This document shows, one piece after another, positions 35,720 through 42,868 of a stretch of DNA of 64,000 nt. The notes beneath the pieces were generated by a model, which worked only from the letters and a program-made list of their open reading frames with translations, had not been told where the DNA came from and did not search any database. Made by a program: the position numbers and the translations under genes. How positions within the stretch are numbered: the first letter of the stretch is position 1; the number at the start of each line of letters is the position of its first letter. The stretch comes from Dyadobacter sp. CY261 (GTDB lineage Bacteria; Bacteroidota; Bacteroidia; Cytophagales; Spirosomataceae), in assembly GCF_021440085.1 (NCBI RefSeq), contig NZ_JAKCPW010000002.1, forward strand, positions 248,001 to 312,000, written 5' to 3'.

Positions 35720-35768
35720 ATCTCAAAAAGAAGAACCTCAGCCCGAACATCCGGAAAATTTCTGGCAT
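35682..35768 (-). pseudogene. DUF4160 gene remnant
   Basis: The first 14 codons (MPEIFRMFGLRFFF) match the start of the DUF4160 family. The expected continuation with HxHV-type histidines is absent, and the frame runs on through the start of the DUF2442 gene to a stop after 28 codons. This looks like a deletion that joined the head of DUF4160 to the start of DUF2442. A -7-like TATATTTG remains at 35801-35808, 33 nt upstream of the ATG. Confidence 0.65.
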
Positions 35769-35835
35769 AGTATAGTGTGGTTTGATTGGATCAATAGATG
35801 CAAATATAACAATTACCAGTAATGATTGTAATGGC

Positions 35836-37419
35836 TTACACCGGCCTGTGCGCATACAACGTCGCCAGCTGCTCGGCGCATCTTTCGCCATCCATGGCAG
35901 CGGACATAATGCCTCCTGCATAGCCTGCACCTTCGCCGCAGGGGAACAGGCCCTTGATTTCGGGGTGCTCGCAGCTTTCGCGTTCGCGCGGGATGCGGAT
36001 GGGGGAGGAAGTGCGGCTTTCAACACCGATCAGTTGTGCGTCGCCGGAGAGGTAGCCGCGCATTTTGCGGCCGAAATCCGATAATGCATCGCGTAACGGG
36101 AATGCGATGTGCGCGGGCAAAACTTCGTACAGGTCTACCGATTGCAGGCCGGGCTGATAGGAAGTATCGCGCAACCGGGCCGACGTACGGCCTTTGACAA
36201 AATCCAGGGCGAGCTGGGCGGGCGCTGTTTGAGTAGCCCCTGCAAGTTTGCAGGCGGCTTGTTCCAATTCGCGTTGCAGTTGCAAACCGGCCATCGGGCC
36301 GTAATCCTTGTAGGGCGCGAGATCGGCTTCTTCGATGGCTACGACCATGCCCGAATTGGCATAGGGAGAATCGCGGCGGGAAGGCGACATCCCATTTACC
36401 ACCACTTCACCCGATGCCGTCGCTGCCGGAACGATAAAGCCGCCGGGGCACATGCAGAAAGAGAAGACGCCCCGCTGCACGCCGTTATAGCGGGTTTGCG
36501 TGACCAGACTATACGATGCCGCGGGTAAATATGGCCCGCGATCGGTCTCGCAGTGATATTGAATTTTGTCGATAGTATTTTGCGGATGCTCAATACGCAC
36601 GCCCATGGCGAAGGATTTGCTTTCGATCAGGATGTTTTTCGAATGCAAAAGCTCGTAAATGTCCCGTGCGGAATGGCCTGTCGCCAGGATGACGCCGATG
36701 CCGGTGTGCTCGTCTTTATCGTTGGTGACCACACCCGTGATCTGATTGTCGCGGATGATCAGATCGGTTACTTTGTTATCAAAATGAATTTCTCCCCCTG
36801 CTTTCAGAATGGTTTCGCGCATTTCCGAAACTACCACCGGCAGTTTGTTGGTGCCGATATGCGGGTGCGTGTCAATCAGGATTTGTTCGCTGGCGCTGTG
36901 GGCTACGAATATTTCAAGTACACGCCGAATATCGCCCCGTTTGTTGGAGCGCGTATAAAGTTTTCCATCCGAATAAGTTCCGGCACCGCCTTCGCCAAAA
37001 CAGTAATTGGATTCGGGATTGACCTGATGTTCCTTATTGATTGCCGCTAAATCGCGTCGCCTCGTGCGGACGTCTTTGCCTCTTTCAAAAAGCACCGGTT
37101 TGATACCCAGTTCGATCAATCGCAATGCTGCGAACATTCCTGCGGGGCCACAACCGACGATTAGTGCCTGGGGGCGGTTGCTTACATCCGGGTACATTAT
37201 TCGCTCACCAGCGAGTGCAGGAGGCGTTTCGCCTACATAAACTTCCGCTTGAACATTGATTTTTACCTGTCGGCTGCGGGCATCTATCGACTGGCGTGTT
37301 TTGCGGATAATGGGATTGTCGCCGTCGCGCAGGCGGAGTTTATGAATAATGTGGCGACGGAAATTGTCTTCGTCCAGCGCAATTTCGGGCGCCAGGGTCA
37401 GTTGAAGTGTTTGATGCAT
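35836..37419 (-). CDS. FAD-dependent oxidoreductase (COG2509-like)
   Basis: A flavoprotein of about 527 residues. After an 80-residue N-terminal domain comes the dinucleotide-binding VGCGPAGMFAALRL, ending in the ribose-binding E of VLFERG. FGEGGAGTYSDGKLYTR is the hallmark of this uncharacterised dehydrogenase family. ILATGHSARDIYELL, CMCPGGFIVPA and a C-terminal PCGEGAGYAGGIMSAAMDG complete it. The substrate is unknown; the last motif resembles geranylgeranyl-reductase and HI0933-like proteins. It is divergent from the exported isomerase-like gene. Confidence 0.88.
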   Translation of the reverse strand: MHQTLQLTLAPEIALDEDNFRRHIIHKLRLRDGDNPIIRKTRQSIDARSRQVKINVQAEVYVGETPPALAGERIMYPDVSNRPQALIVGCGPAGMFAALRLIELGIKPVLFERGKDVRTRRRDLAAINKEHQVNPESNYCFGEGGAGTYSDGKLYTRSNKRGDIRRVLEIFVAHSASEQILIDTHPHIGTNKLPVVVSEMRETILKAGGEIHFDNKVTDLIIRDNQITGVVTNDKDEHTGIGVILATGHSARDIYELLHSKNILIESKSFAMGVRIEHPQNTIDKIQYHCETDRGPYLPAASYSLVTQTRYNGVQRGVFSFCMCPGGFIVPAATASGEVVVNGMSPSRRDSPYANSGMVVAIEEADLAPYKDYGPMAGLQLQRELEQAACKLAGATQTAPAQLALDFVKGRTSARLRDTSYQPGLQSVDLYEVLPAHIAFPLRDALSDFGRKMRGYLSGDAQLIGVESRTSSPIRIPRERESCEHPEIKGLFPCGEGAGYAGGIMSAAMDGERCAEQLATLYAHRPV

Positions 37420-37484
37420 GGTACAGAAAGGGATTTATCCTTTAATACCGCAAAGGTAAGCAGACTTTTGAAGCGGACAATCTC

Positions 37485-37522
37485 TGATCACCCCCCTGAC
37501 CATTTTTGATCACCTCTGACCA
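37485..37522. repeat. Direct repeat in a divergent promoter region
   Basis: TGATCACC(CCCC)TGACCA occurs at 37485-37502 and again, 2 bp shorter, at 37507-37522. The copies start 22 bp apart, about two helical turns, between two divergent genes. It could be a tandem operator. Confidence 0.55.
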
Positions 37523-37596
37523 GCTTCCGGGTAGCAAACTGCAGAGATTTTCTTTTCTGCATACCGACGATCAAGAAGACTTCAAAACATTCAACC

Positions 37597-38520
37597 ATGT
37601 CGCAGAACCGCCGCCAATTCCTGAACACACTCGCCGTATCGGCCGGAGTAGCCGCACTGTCCGAAGTCGCCCGGGCCGGGCAGCATGCCACACCATTTCC
37701 ACTATCATGCAACCAATATTCCTGGATCACATTCTACGCCCGTGATGGCAAAGACTGGGGAAAGGATCCGGACGCCTCTCTTGCGGAGTTTGCGTCAACT
37801 GGTTTGAAAGCCTATGAACCTGCATTTAACCATGCCGAAGAGGTGCCGAAGTTGTTGCCTTTGCTCAAAAAATACAAACTGGCAATGCCTTCTGTTTATG
37901 TAAACACCGCATTGCACGAGGCAGCGGACGCCTCGAAATCCATAGAATCTGTATTAGCCATTGCCGACGCGCTGAAACCGGCAGAAACGAAAATTATCGT
38001 AACCAACCCGAATCCCATTCAGTGGGGAAGTGATAAAAACAAATCCGACGAGCAGCTTACCGAGCAAGCCAAAAATCTCGACAAATTGGGTGCGGAACTC
38101 AAAAAACGAGGAATGACCCTCGCATACCACACGCACGACGTAGAGCTCCGTGCAGCGGCGCGTGAGTTTCACCACATGCTCCTCGCGACCGATCCGAAAA
38201 ACGTGTCGCTTTGCCTGGATGTGCATTGGGTGTACCGCGGATCTGGAAATTCGCAGGTGGCGTTATTCGACATTGTGAAATTGTACGGCAAGCGCATTTC
38301 GGAGCTGCATTTGCGGCAATCGAAAGGCGGAATCTGGCAGGAGACATTTACGGAAGGCGATATTGACTACCCGCGTTTAGTGCAAATGCTCGATGGCCTG
38401 GGTGTGAAGCCGCATTTGGTTTTGGAACAATGCCTCGAAAAGACTTCGCCGAAAACGATGGATGGCGTTCAGGCGCATCAAGAGGATTTGGTGTATGTGA
38501 AGAAGGTTTTTGGGGTTTGA
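37597..38520 (+). CDS. Tat-exported sugar phosphate isomerase/epimerase-like protein
   Basis: A protein of about 307 residues with a twin-arginine signal (QNRRQFLNTLAVSAGVAAL). A xylose-isomerase-like TIM barrel follows. Metal-ligand positions are plausible in AYEPAF, YHTHDVE, LCLDVHWVYRG, ELHLRQSKGG and VLEQC, which match the AP-endonuclease-2/isomerase fold. Exported members of this family are common in Bacteroidota near sugar-use genes, but no such cluster is here. The substrate is unknown. The start is secured by the Tat motif. Confidence 0.88.
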   Translation: MSQNRRQFLNTLAVSAGVAALSEVARAGQHATPFPLSCNQYSWITFYARDGKDWGKDPDASLAEFASTGLKAYEPAFNHAEEVPKLLPLLKKYKLAMPSVYVNTALHEAADASKSIESVLAIADALKPAETKIIVTNPNPIQWGSDKNKSDEQLTEQAKNLDKLGAELKKRGMTLAYHTHDVELRAAAREFHHMLLATDPKNVSLCLDVHWVYRGSGNSQVALFDIVKLYGKRISELHLRQSKGGIWQETFTEGDIDYPRLVQMLDGLGVKPHLVLEQCLEKTSPKTMDGVQAHQEDLVYVKKVFGV

Positions 38521-38612
38521 TTTGCTTTGATGATGTAAGATTAATTTTGAAATTGAGCTTGGAAGGGAAATCCCCAAACCCAAAGTTAAACTGATGTACG
38601 CCTGATTCTATC

Positions 38613-39776
38613 ATGCCTAGCACCGATTTTTTCAATATCTCCGACCTGCTATCCCCGGAGCAACGCCTCATTCAGCAGGCTGTGCGTGATTTTTCGGATC
38701 GGGAAATCAAACCTATTATTGAAGAGCTGGCCCAGAAAGCCGAATTTCCCCGGCATTTAATCCCGAAATTCGGAGAGCTGGGCGTTTTCGGGCCAACGAT
38801 TCCGGTTGAATATGGCGGAGGCGGGCTTGATTATACCAGTTATGGCCTGATGTGCCAGGAAATTGAAAGAGGCGATTCGGGAATGCGGTCGACGGTTTCG
38901 GTGCAGAGTTCGCTGGTCATGTGGCCCGTTTATGCATTCGGTTCGGAAGAGCAGAAACAGAAATATCTGCCTAGACTTGCTACGGGCGAATGGCTTGGCT
39001 GCTTCGGATTAACGGAGCCCGACCACGGTTCCAATCCCGCCGGAATGAAAACATATCTGGCTAAAACCGACAATGGTTATACGCTCAATGGTTCCAAAAT
39101 GTGGATTTCCAACGCACCATTCGCGGATATTGCCGTGGTGTGGGCCAGAAGTGAGGAAGGAAGAGTTCAGGGTGTGATCGTGGAACGAAGGATGGAAGGT
39201 TTTACAACGCCCGAAATTCATAACAAATGGTCGTTAAGGGCAAGTGCGACCGGCGAGCTGGTTTTTGACAATGTATTCATCCCCCAAACAAATATACTTC
39301 CCGACGCAGTTGGATTGAAAGCCGCTCTGAAATGCCTCGACAAAGCGCGCTACGGCATTGCCTGGGGTGCCATCGGTGCGGCGATCGATTGTTATGAAAC
39401 CGCTGTGAAATATGCCGCAGAACGCATTCAGTTCGATAAACCGATTGCTGCCTTTCAATTAACACAGAAAAAGCTGGCTGAAATGCTCACGGAGATTACA
39501 AAGGCACAATTGCTGGCCTGGCGCTTAGGAAATCTAATGGATGCCGGAGAGGCGACTACGGTGCAAATCTCGATGGCGAAAAGAAACAATGTGGAAATGG
39601 CGCTCAACATTGCCCGCGAAGCCCGCCAAATCCTCGGCGCCATGGGCATTACCGGCGAATATCCCATTATGCGCCACATGATGAACCTCGAATCGCTGAT
39701 TACCTATGAGGGGACGCATGATATTCATCTCCTTATTTTGGGGGCTGAGATTACGGGGGTGGCGGCGTTTAAATGA
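38613..39776 (+). CDS. Acyl-CoA dehydrogenase, glutaryl-CoA type
   Basis: An acyl-CoA dehydrogenase of about 387 residues. The N-terminal helical domain leads to GGGGLDYTSYGLM, TVSVQSSLVM, the FAD-contact segment CFGLTEPDHGSNP and MWISNAP. The catalytic glutamate is in TYEGTHDIH (E366). The SVQSSLVM and LTEPDHGS wording is closest to glutaryl-CoA dehydrogenase, which oxidises and decarboxylates glutaryl-CoA to crotonyl-CoA. That specific assignment is an inference. It follows the isomerase-like gene on the same strand after 92 bp. Confidence 0.9.
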   Translation: MPSTDFFNISDLLSPEQRLIQQAVRDFSDREIKPIIEELAQKAEFPRHLIPKFGELGVFGPTIPVEYGGGGLDYTSYGLMCQEIERGDSGMRSTVSVQSSLVMWPVYAFGSEEQKQKYLPRLATGEWLGCFGLTEPDHGSNPAGMKTYLAKTDNGYTLNGSKMWISNAPFADIAVVWARSEEGRVQGVIVERRMEGFTTPEIHNKWSLRASATGELVFDNVFIPQTNILPDAVGLKAALKCLDKARYGIAWGAIGAAIDCYETAVKYAAERIQFDKPIAAFQLTQKKLAEMLTEITKAQLLAWRLGNLMDAGEATTVQISMAKRNNVEMALNIAREARQILGAMGITGEYPIMRHMMNLESLITYEGTHDIHLLILGAEITGVAAFK

Positions 39777-39855
39777 ACGCTGCGGTGTTGACTATGGGCC
39801 ATAGACCAGGTATTTGGCTTGAACATCACTTTGATGAGATCACACCACGACAAAA

Positions 39856-40809
39856 TTAGGATACACGATCCATCGTCGATGGTCCATGGTCCATCGTCGG
39901 CTGCGCAGCAGCCATTTTTCGCTGCAAATCCTTACTCGTCTCCCTCGACCCGTCCGGTGACCAGCCTGGTGCTTTGAAGAGGTATTTTAGCTTTGTTTTG
40001 AAGTCTATGGGCTGTTTGAAATCTTCTCCGATGGCTTTCCATTCGTGGAAAACGGTGTCGGTCAGTCCCTGCTGATCAATGGGTTTGGTGAGGCCGTAAC
40101 GCGGTGGCTCGGTGGGCAATTCTTCCTGGAATGTGCCAAAAATGCGATCCCAGATGATGAGGCACATGCCCATGTTTTTATCGAGATACTGCACATTGCT
40201 CGCATGATGCACGCGGTGGTGCGAGGGCGTTACGAAGATATATTCAAGCCAACCCAGCTTACGTACGTATTCGGTATGCACGACAATGCCGTAAATCTGG
40301 GTAATCGAATACATGACGATAATATCAGCGGGATCGAACCCAACTAATGCAAGCGGAACAAAGTACACGAAGCGGTAAAGCGGCTGGAATACCGATGACC
40401 GGAAGCCGGTTGTGAGGTTAAAATGTTCCGACGAATGGTGCGTCACATGCACGGCCCAGAATAGCCGGGAATGGTGATCTACATAATGCAACGTGTAAAA
40501 GGCCAGATCTTCGGCCAGAAAAAGTGCAAACCAGTATAAGTAAGGGTTGGTAATGGGCTCAAAGACCGAAAAGTTATAAAACCAGATTAACACCCCTATA
40601 TAAGCAGCGCGGAAAAGCAGGTCGATGCCACCATTGAGGAACATCAGCGCCGCATTCATCAACGTATCTTTCAAGGAATAAGCCGGACGTTTGGCTAGTT
40701 CCTCGTGTGGTGTTTTGTGTGTTAAGAAGATCTCGAGAGCAATCAGACAGACATAAAACGGCGTTGACAGTTTCAGAATGAGATCTTCGAAATCATAAGT
40801 GCCGGGCAT
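39856..40809 (-). CDS. Sterol desaturase/fatty acid hydroxylase family protein
   Basis: An integral membrane di-iron oxygenase of about 317 residues from the ATG at 40809; a GTG start 19 codons earlier is possible. Three histidine boxes are present: LHYVDHH, HVTHHSSEHFN, and PSHHRVHHASN. Several hydrophobic segments surround them (FYVCLIALEIF, IDLLFRAAYIGVLIWFYNF, PLYRFVYFVPLALVGF). The family hydroxylates or desaturates lipids such as sterols, fatty acids or alkylglycerols; the substrate here is unknown. The last dozen residues (PTMDHGPSTMDR) are encoded by a short palindromic repeat and look like an acquired tail. Confidence 0.88.
   Translation of the reverse strand: MPGTYDFEDLILKLSTPFYVCLIALEIFLTHKTPHEELAKRPAYSLKDTLMNAALMFLNGGIDLLFRAAYIGVLIWFYNFSVFEPITNPYLYWFALFLAEDLAFYTLHYVDHHSRLFWAVHVTHHSSEHFNLTTGFRSSVFQPLYRFVYFVPLALVGFDPADIIVMYSITQIYGIVVHTEYVRKLGWLEYIFVTPSHHRVHHASNVQYLDKNMGMCLIIWDRIFGTFQEELPTEPPRYGLTKPIDQQGLTDTVFHEWKAIGEDFKQPIDFKTKLKYLFKAPGWSPDGSRETSKDLQRKMAAAQPTMDHGPSTMDRVS
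39868..39900. repeat. Short palindromic repeat at a gene 3' end
   Basis: CCATCG-T-CGATGG, a perfect inverted repeat (39870-39882), is followed by two GGTCCAT copies and another CCATCGTCGG. The element is read through by the sterol-desaturase-family gene and forms its C terminus. Confidence 0.6.
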
Positions 40810-41000
40810 AGCAATTTGTCCAAATAGTAAACAAAGATAGTTGAGAAGTGTACTGTAAGCTTTCACCCGCCTATTTCTAAGAATTTTTTAATAGAAACCA
40901 GCGAGCTACCTACCTGACATTCATTTGACAGGAAACCCCCATTGAAGGTTCAAAATTTCCCGGGTTTACGGTTACAAATATTATAAGCCGCTGAAAATGG

Positions 41001-42491
41001 TTAGTTAATCATTTTCTTAAGCGCTTTTCTTAATTCTTCATTTTTGTGCCTTTTTTGAAGGATCACCGGCGCGGCAATGCGCTCGCGGCAATCGAAAAGG
41101 GAACAGCGTTCGCAAGTTTGGTTTACCTCGCGGGACGGCAATGCGGGATCTTCCAGAAATGCCAGTTTCTCGCGCGTCTGCTCGTCGAGGTAAATGCCCA
41201 TGGATACACTCACATTCAGGTTGGGCGTGGGCGACATTGGTTGCGCGAAACTCACAACGAGATACTGGTCCCGGGTATCGATGTAGGTCGATTTCTGTGC
41301 TTTACAGAGAATGCGTGGCGGTTGTTTAGCTTGAATAATATCGCCGAGATCGTTGAGTACCGTCAGGGCTACCCAGCGGCGGCAGTAATGCTCGTCACGA
41401 ACGGTGTGCGGATAATGCTTTCTTGAAATGTGCATCTCCTTTGTCATGTGAAAGATATTCTGACCCACGAAGTTGTTGAACCGCGAGAAGAAAATTTGGT
41501 TAATACCAAAATACCGCGGCAGGATGTTGCTGAGCCGGTAGCAGAATGATTCCGGTGTTGTGTTGAAATCGTGAATGAGCTGGATGAGCTTCTCGGGTTG
41601 CCAGCTTTTTTGTGCAAAAAAATCGGCGACGGCCGCTACCAGCAAGCTGCGTTTGATAATAATGGCACTGCCGAAATAGGACGCTTTAAAGTTATTCAGC
41701 AGTTGCTCAAATGATTCCGCTTCCACCAGCGCCGTAGTATGCAGCCGGTTTTTAAGATTTAAATACAAATAGCCGATCTCCCGCCCGTAAATAAATGCCC
41801 GCTGCACCGATGATAAGTGCGCATTGATCAGCAAACGTGTACCGGTTGTATTGGTAATGGTGAGCGACCGCACGGTGGCAAACTCGGGGTTGGTCCGCTC
41901 ATTGATCGGCTCTATGGTGTAATGATATTGCTCTCTGAGGATTTTTTCGAGCGATCCTTCGTCCAGAAGTTGCGTGGCGGGTACATTGTGCTCGGTCAGA
42001 AAACGCTCCGCTTCGAGTTCGATGTCCTCGAAATAGTTGTCGTGCATTTCCTGGTAGGTACGCAAAGCCGAGAAATAGAACTTCTCGATCGACATGTTGT
42101 AGTTGCGGGCAATTTCGATGAGCGTACCCACGAACGCACTGATCTTCGTAGGCGCGTCGGAAAGGATTTCCAGGAGGTTAGCAGGGTCGATGCCGAAGAG
42201 TTCGAGAGGCAGTTCGGTTAGTACATTAGAGCTGAGCAGGTCGGAGATAGGTTCCAGTCGTTTGCTCAGTTTCAGTGAAACGAGCGTGTCGTAATCCACT
42301 TCCATAGCGGCTGCCAATGCAAGGATCTTGTCGGATTTTGGGTATTTTTTTCCCTTTTCGATTTCATTGATATAAGAAATCGACAACCCCGATTTCTGGG
42401 AAAGTTCGCTGAGGGACATTCCTTTGTCGAGCCGGAGCTGTTTGAGTTTGAGCCCGAAAACCAGTCTTACATTATCTTGATTGATTGCCAC
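41001..42491 (-). CDS. RamB/ScfR-like XRE family transcriptional regulator
   Basis: A regulator of about 496 residues with a GTG start (MAINQDNVRLVFG). An N-terminal XRE helix-turn-helix (KLKQLRLDKGMSLSELSQKSGLSISYINEIEKG) is followed by a middle region like the ImmA/IrrE peptidase domain (AFIYGREIGYLYL) without an intact HExxH. The C-terminal domain has clustered cysteines (TCERCSLFDC). This layout is that of short-chain fatty acid regulators such as RamB, which control the glyoxylate and methylcitrate pathways in Actinobacteria. No isocitrate lyase or malate synthase gene is in the window. The metabolic target is therefore unknown. Confidence 0.87.
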   Translation of the reverse strand: MAINQDNVRLVFGLKLKQLRLDKGMSLSELSQKSGLSISYINEIEKGKKYPKSDKILALAAAMEVDYDTLVSLKLSKRLEPISDLLSSNVLTELPLELFGIDPANLLEILSDAPTKISAFVGTLIEIARNYNMSIEKFYFSALRTYQEMHDNYFEDIELEAERFLTEHNVPATQLLDEGSLEKILREQYHYTIEPINERTNPEFATVRSLTITNTTGTRLLINAHLSSVQRAFIYGREIGYLYLNLKNRLHTTALVEAESFEQLLNNFKASYFGSAIIIKRSLLVAAVADFFAQKSWQPEKLIQLIHDFNTTPESFCYRLSNILPRYFGINQIFFSRFNNFVGQNIFHMTKEMHISRKHYPHTVRDEHYCRRWVALTVLNDLGDIIQAKQPPRILCKAQKSTYIDTRDQYLVVSFAQPMSPTPNLNVSVSMGIYLDEQTREKLAFLEDPALPSREVNQTCERCSLFDCRERIAAPVILQKRHKNEELRKALKKMIN

Positions 42492-42868
42492 TGCGCTAGG
42501 GTATAGGCCTGATTTTGTGCGATTTTGTTTACAGGCAATTTAACAATTGAAACCCAAAAGTAGAAATAGCCCCGCATTCGGCGGTTATCACGGATAAAAA
42601 ATAGGGGCCGGTCACACAGTTTATGTTAATTCCAATACAGGGAGAGCGTCCTGCTCGTATCATGCACGCCTAAACTGTTTATTCCAAACACTAAACTCCA
42701 ACAATATGAATAATGCACGCGAGCGCCCAAATCCGGTTAAAAAACGCTATTTTTGCGGTTTATTTTGGGAAATCAAAAATAAACAAAAGCTTTAATTTCT
42801 GATAATCAGGGCTCTGGGTGAATATACACACCACCCTCCCCGTGTAAAAGCATAACAACTAACAGGAT
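42492..42868 (+). promoter_or_regulatory. Intergenic region with leuS promoter candidate
   Basis: This 377-bp gap has no convincing gene. TATTTTTG at 42748-42755 matches the Bacteroidota -7 box and lies 113 nt before leuS. A 29-codon ORF (42706-42795) overlaps that box and is probably chance. A GCCCC/GGGGC inverted repeat lies near 42570-42607. No T-box-like sequence is recognisable. Confidence 0.45.

Noticed and set aside
42706..42795. A 29-codon ORF upstream of leuS as a leader peptide
   Set aside because: It overlaps the best -7 box, has no leucine-rich stretch and no attenuator hairpin follows it.
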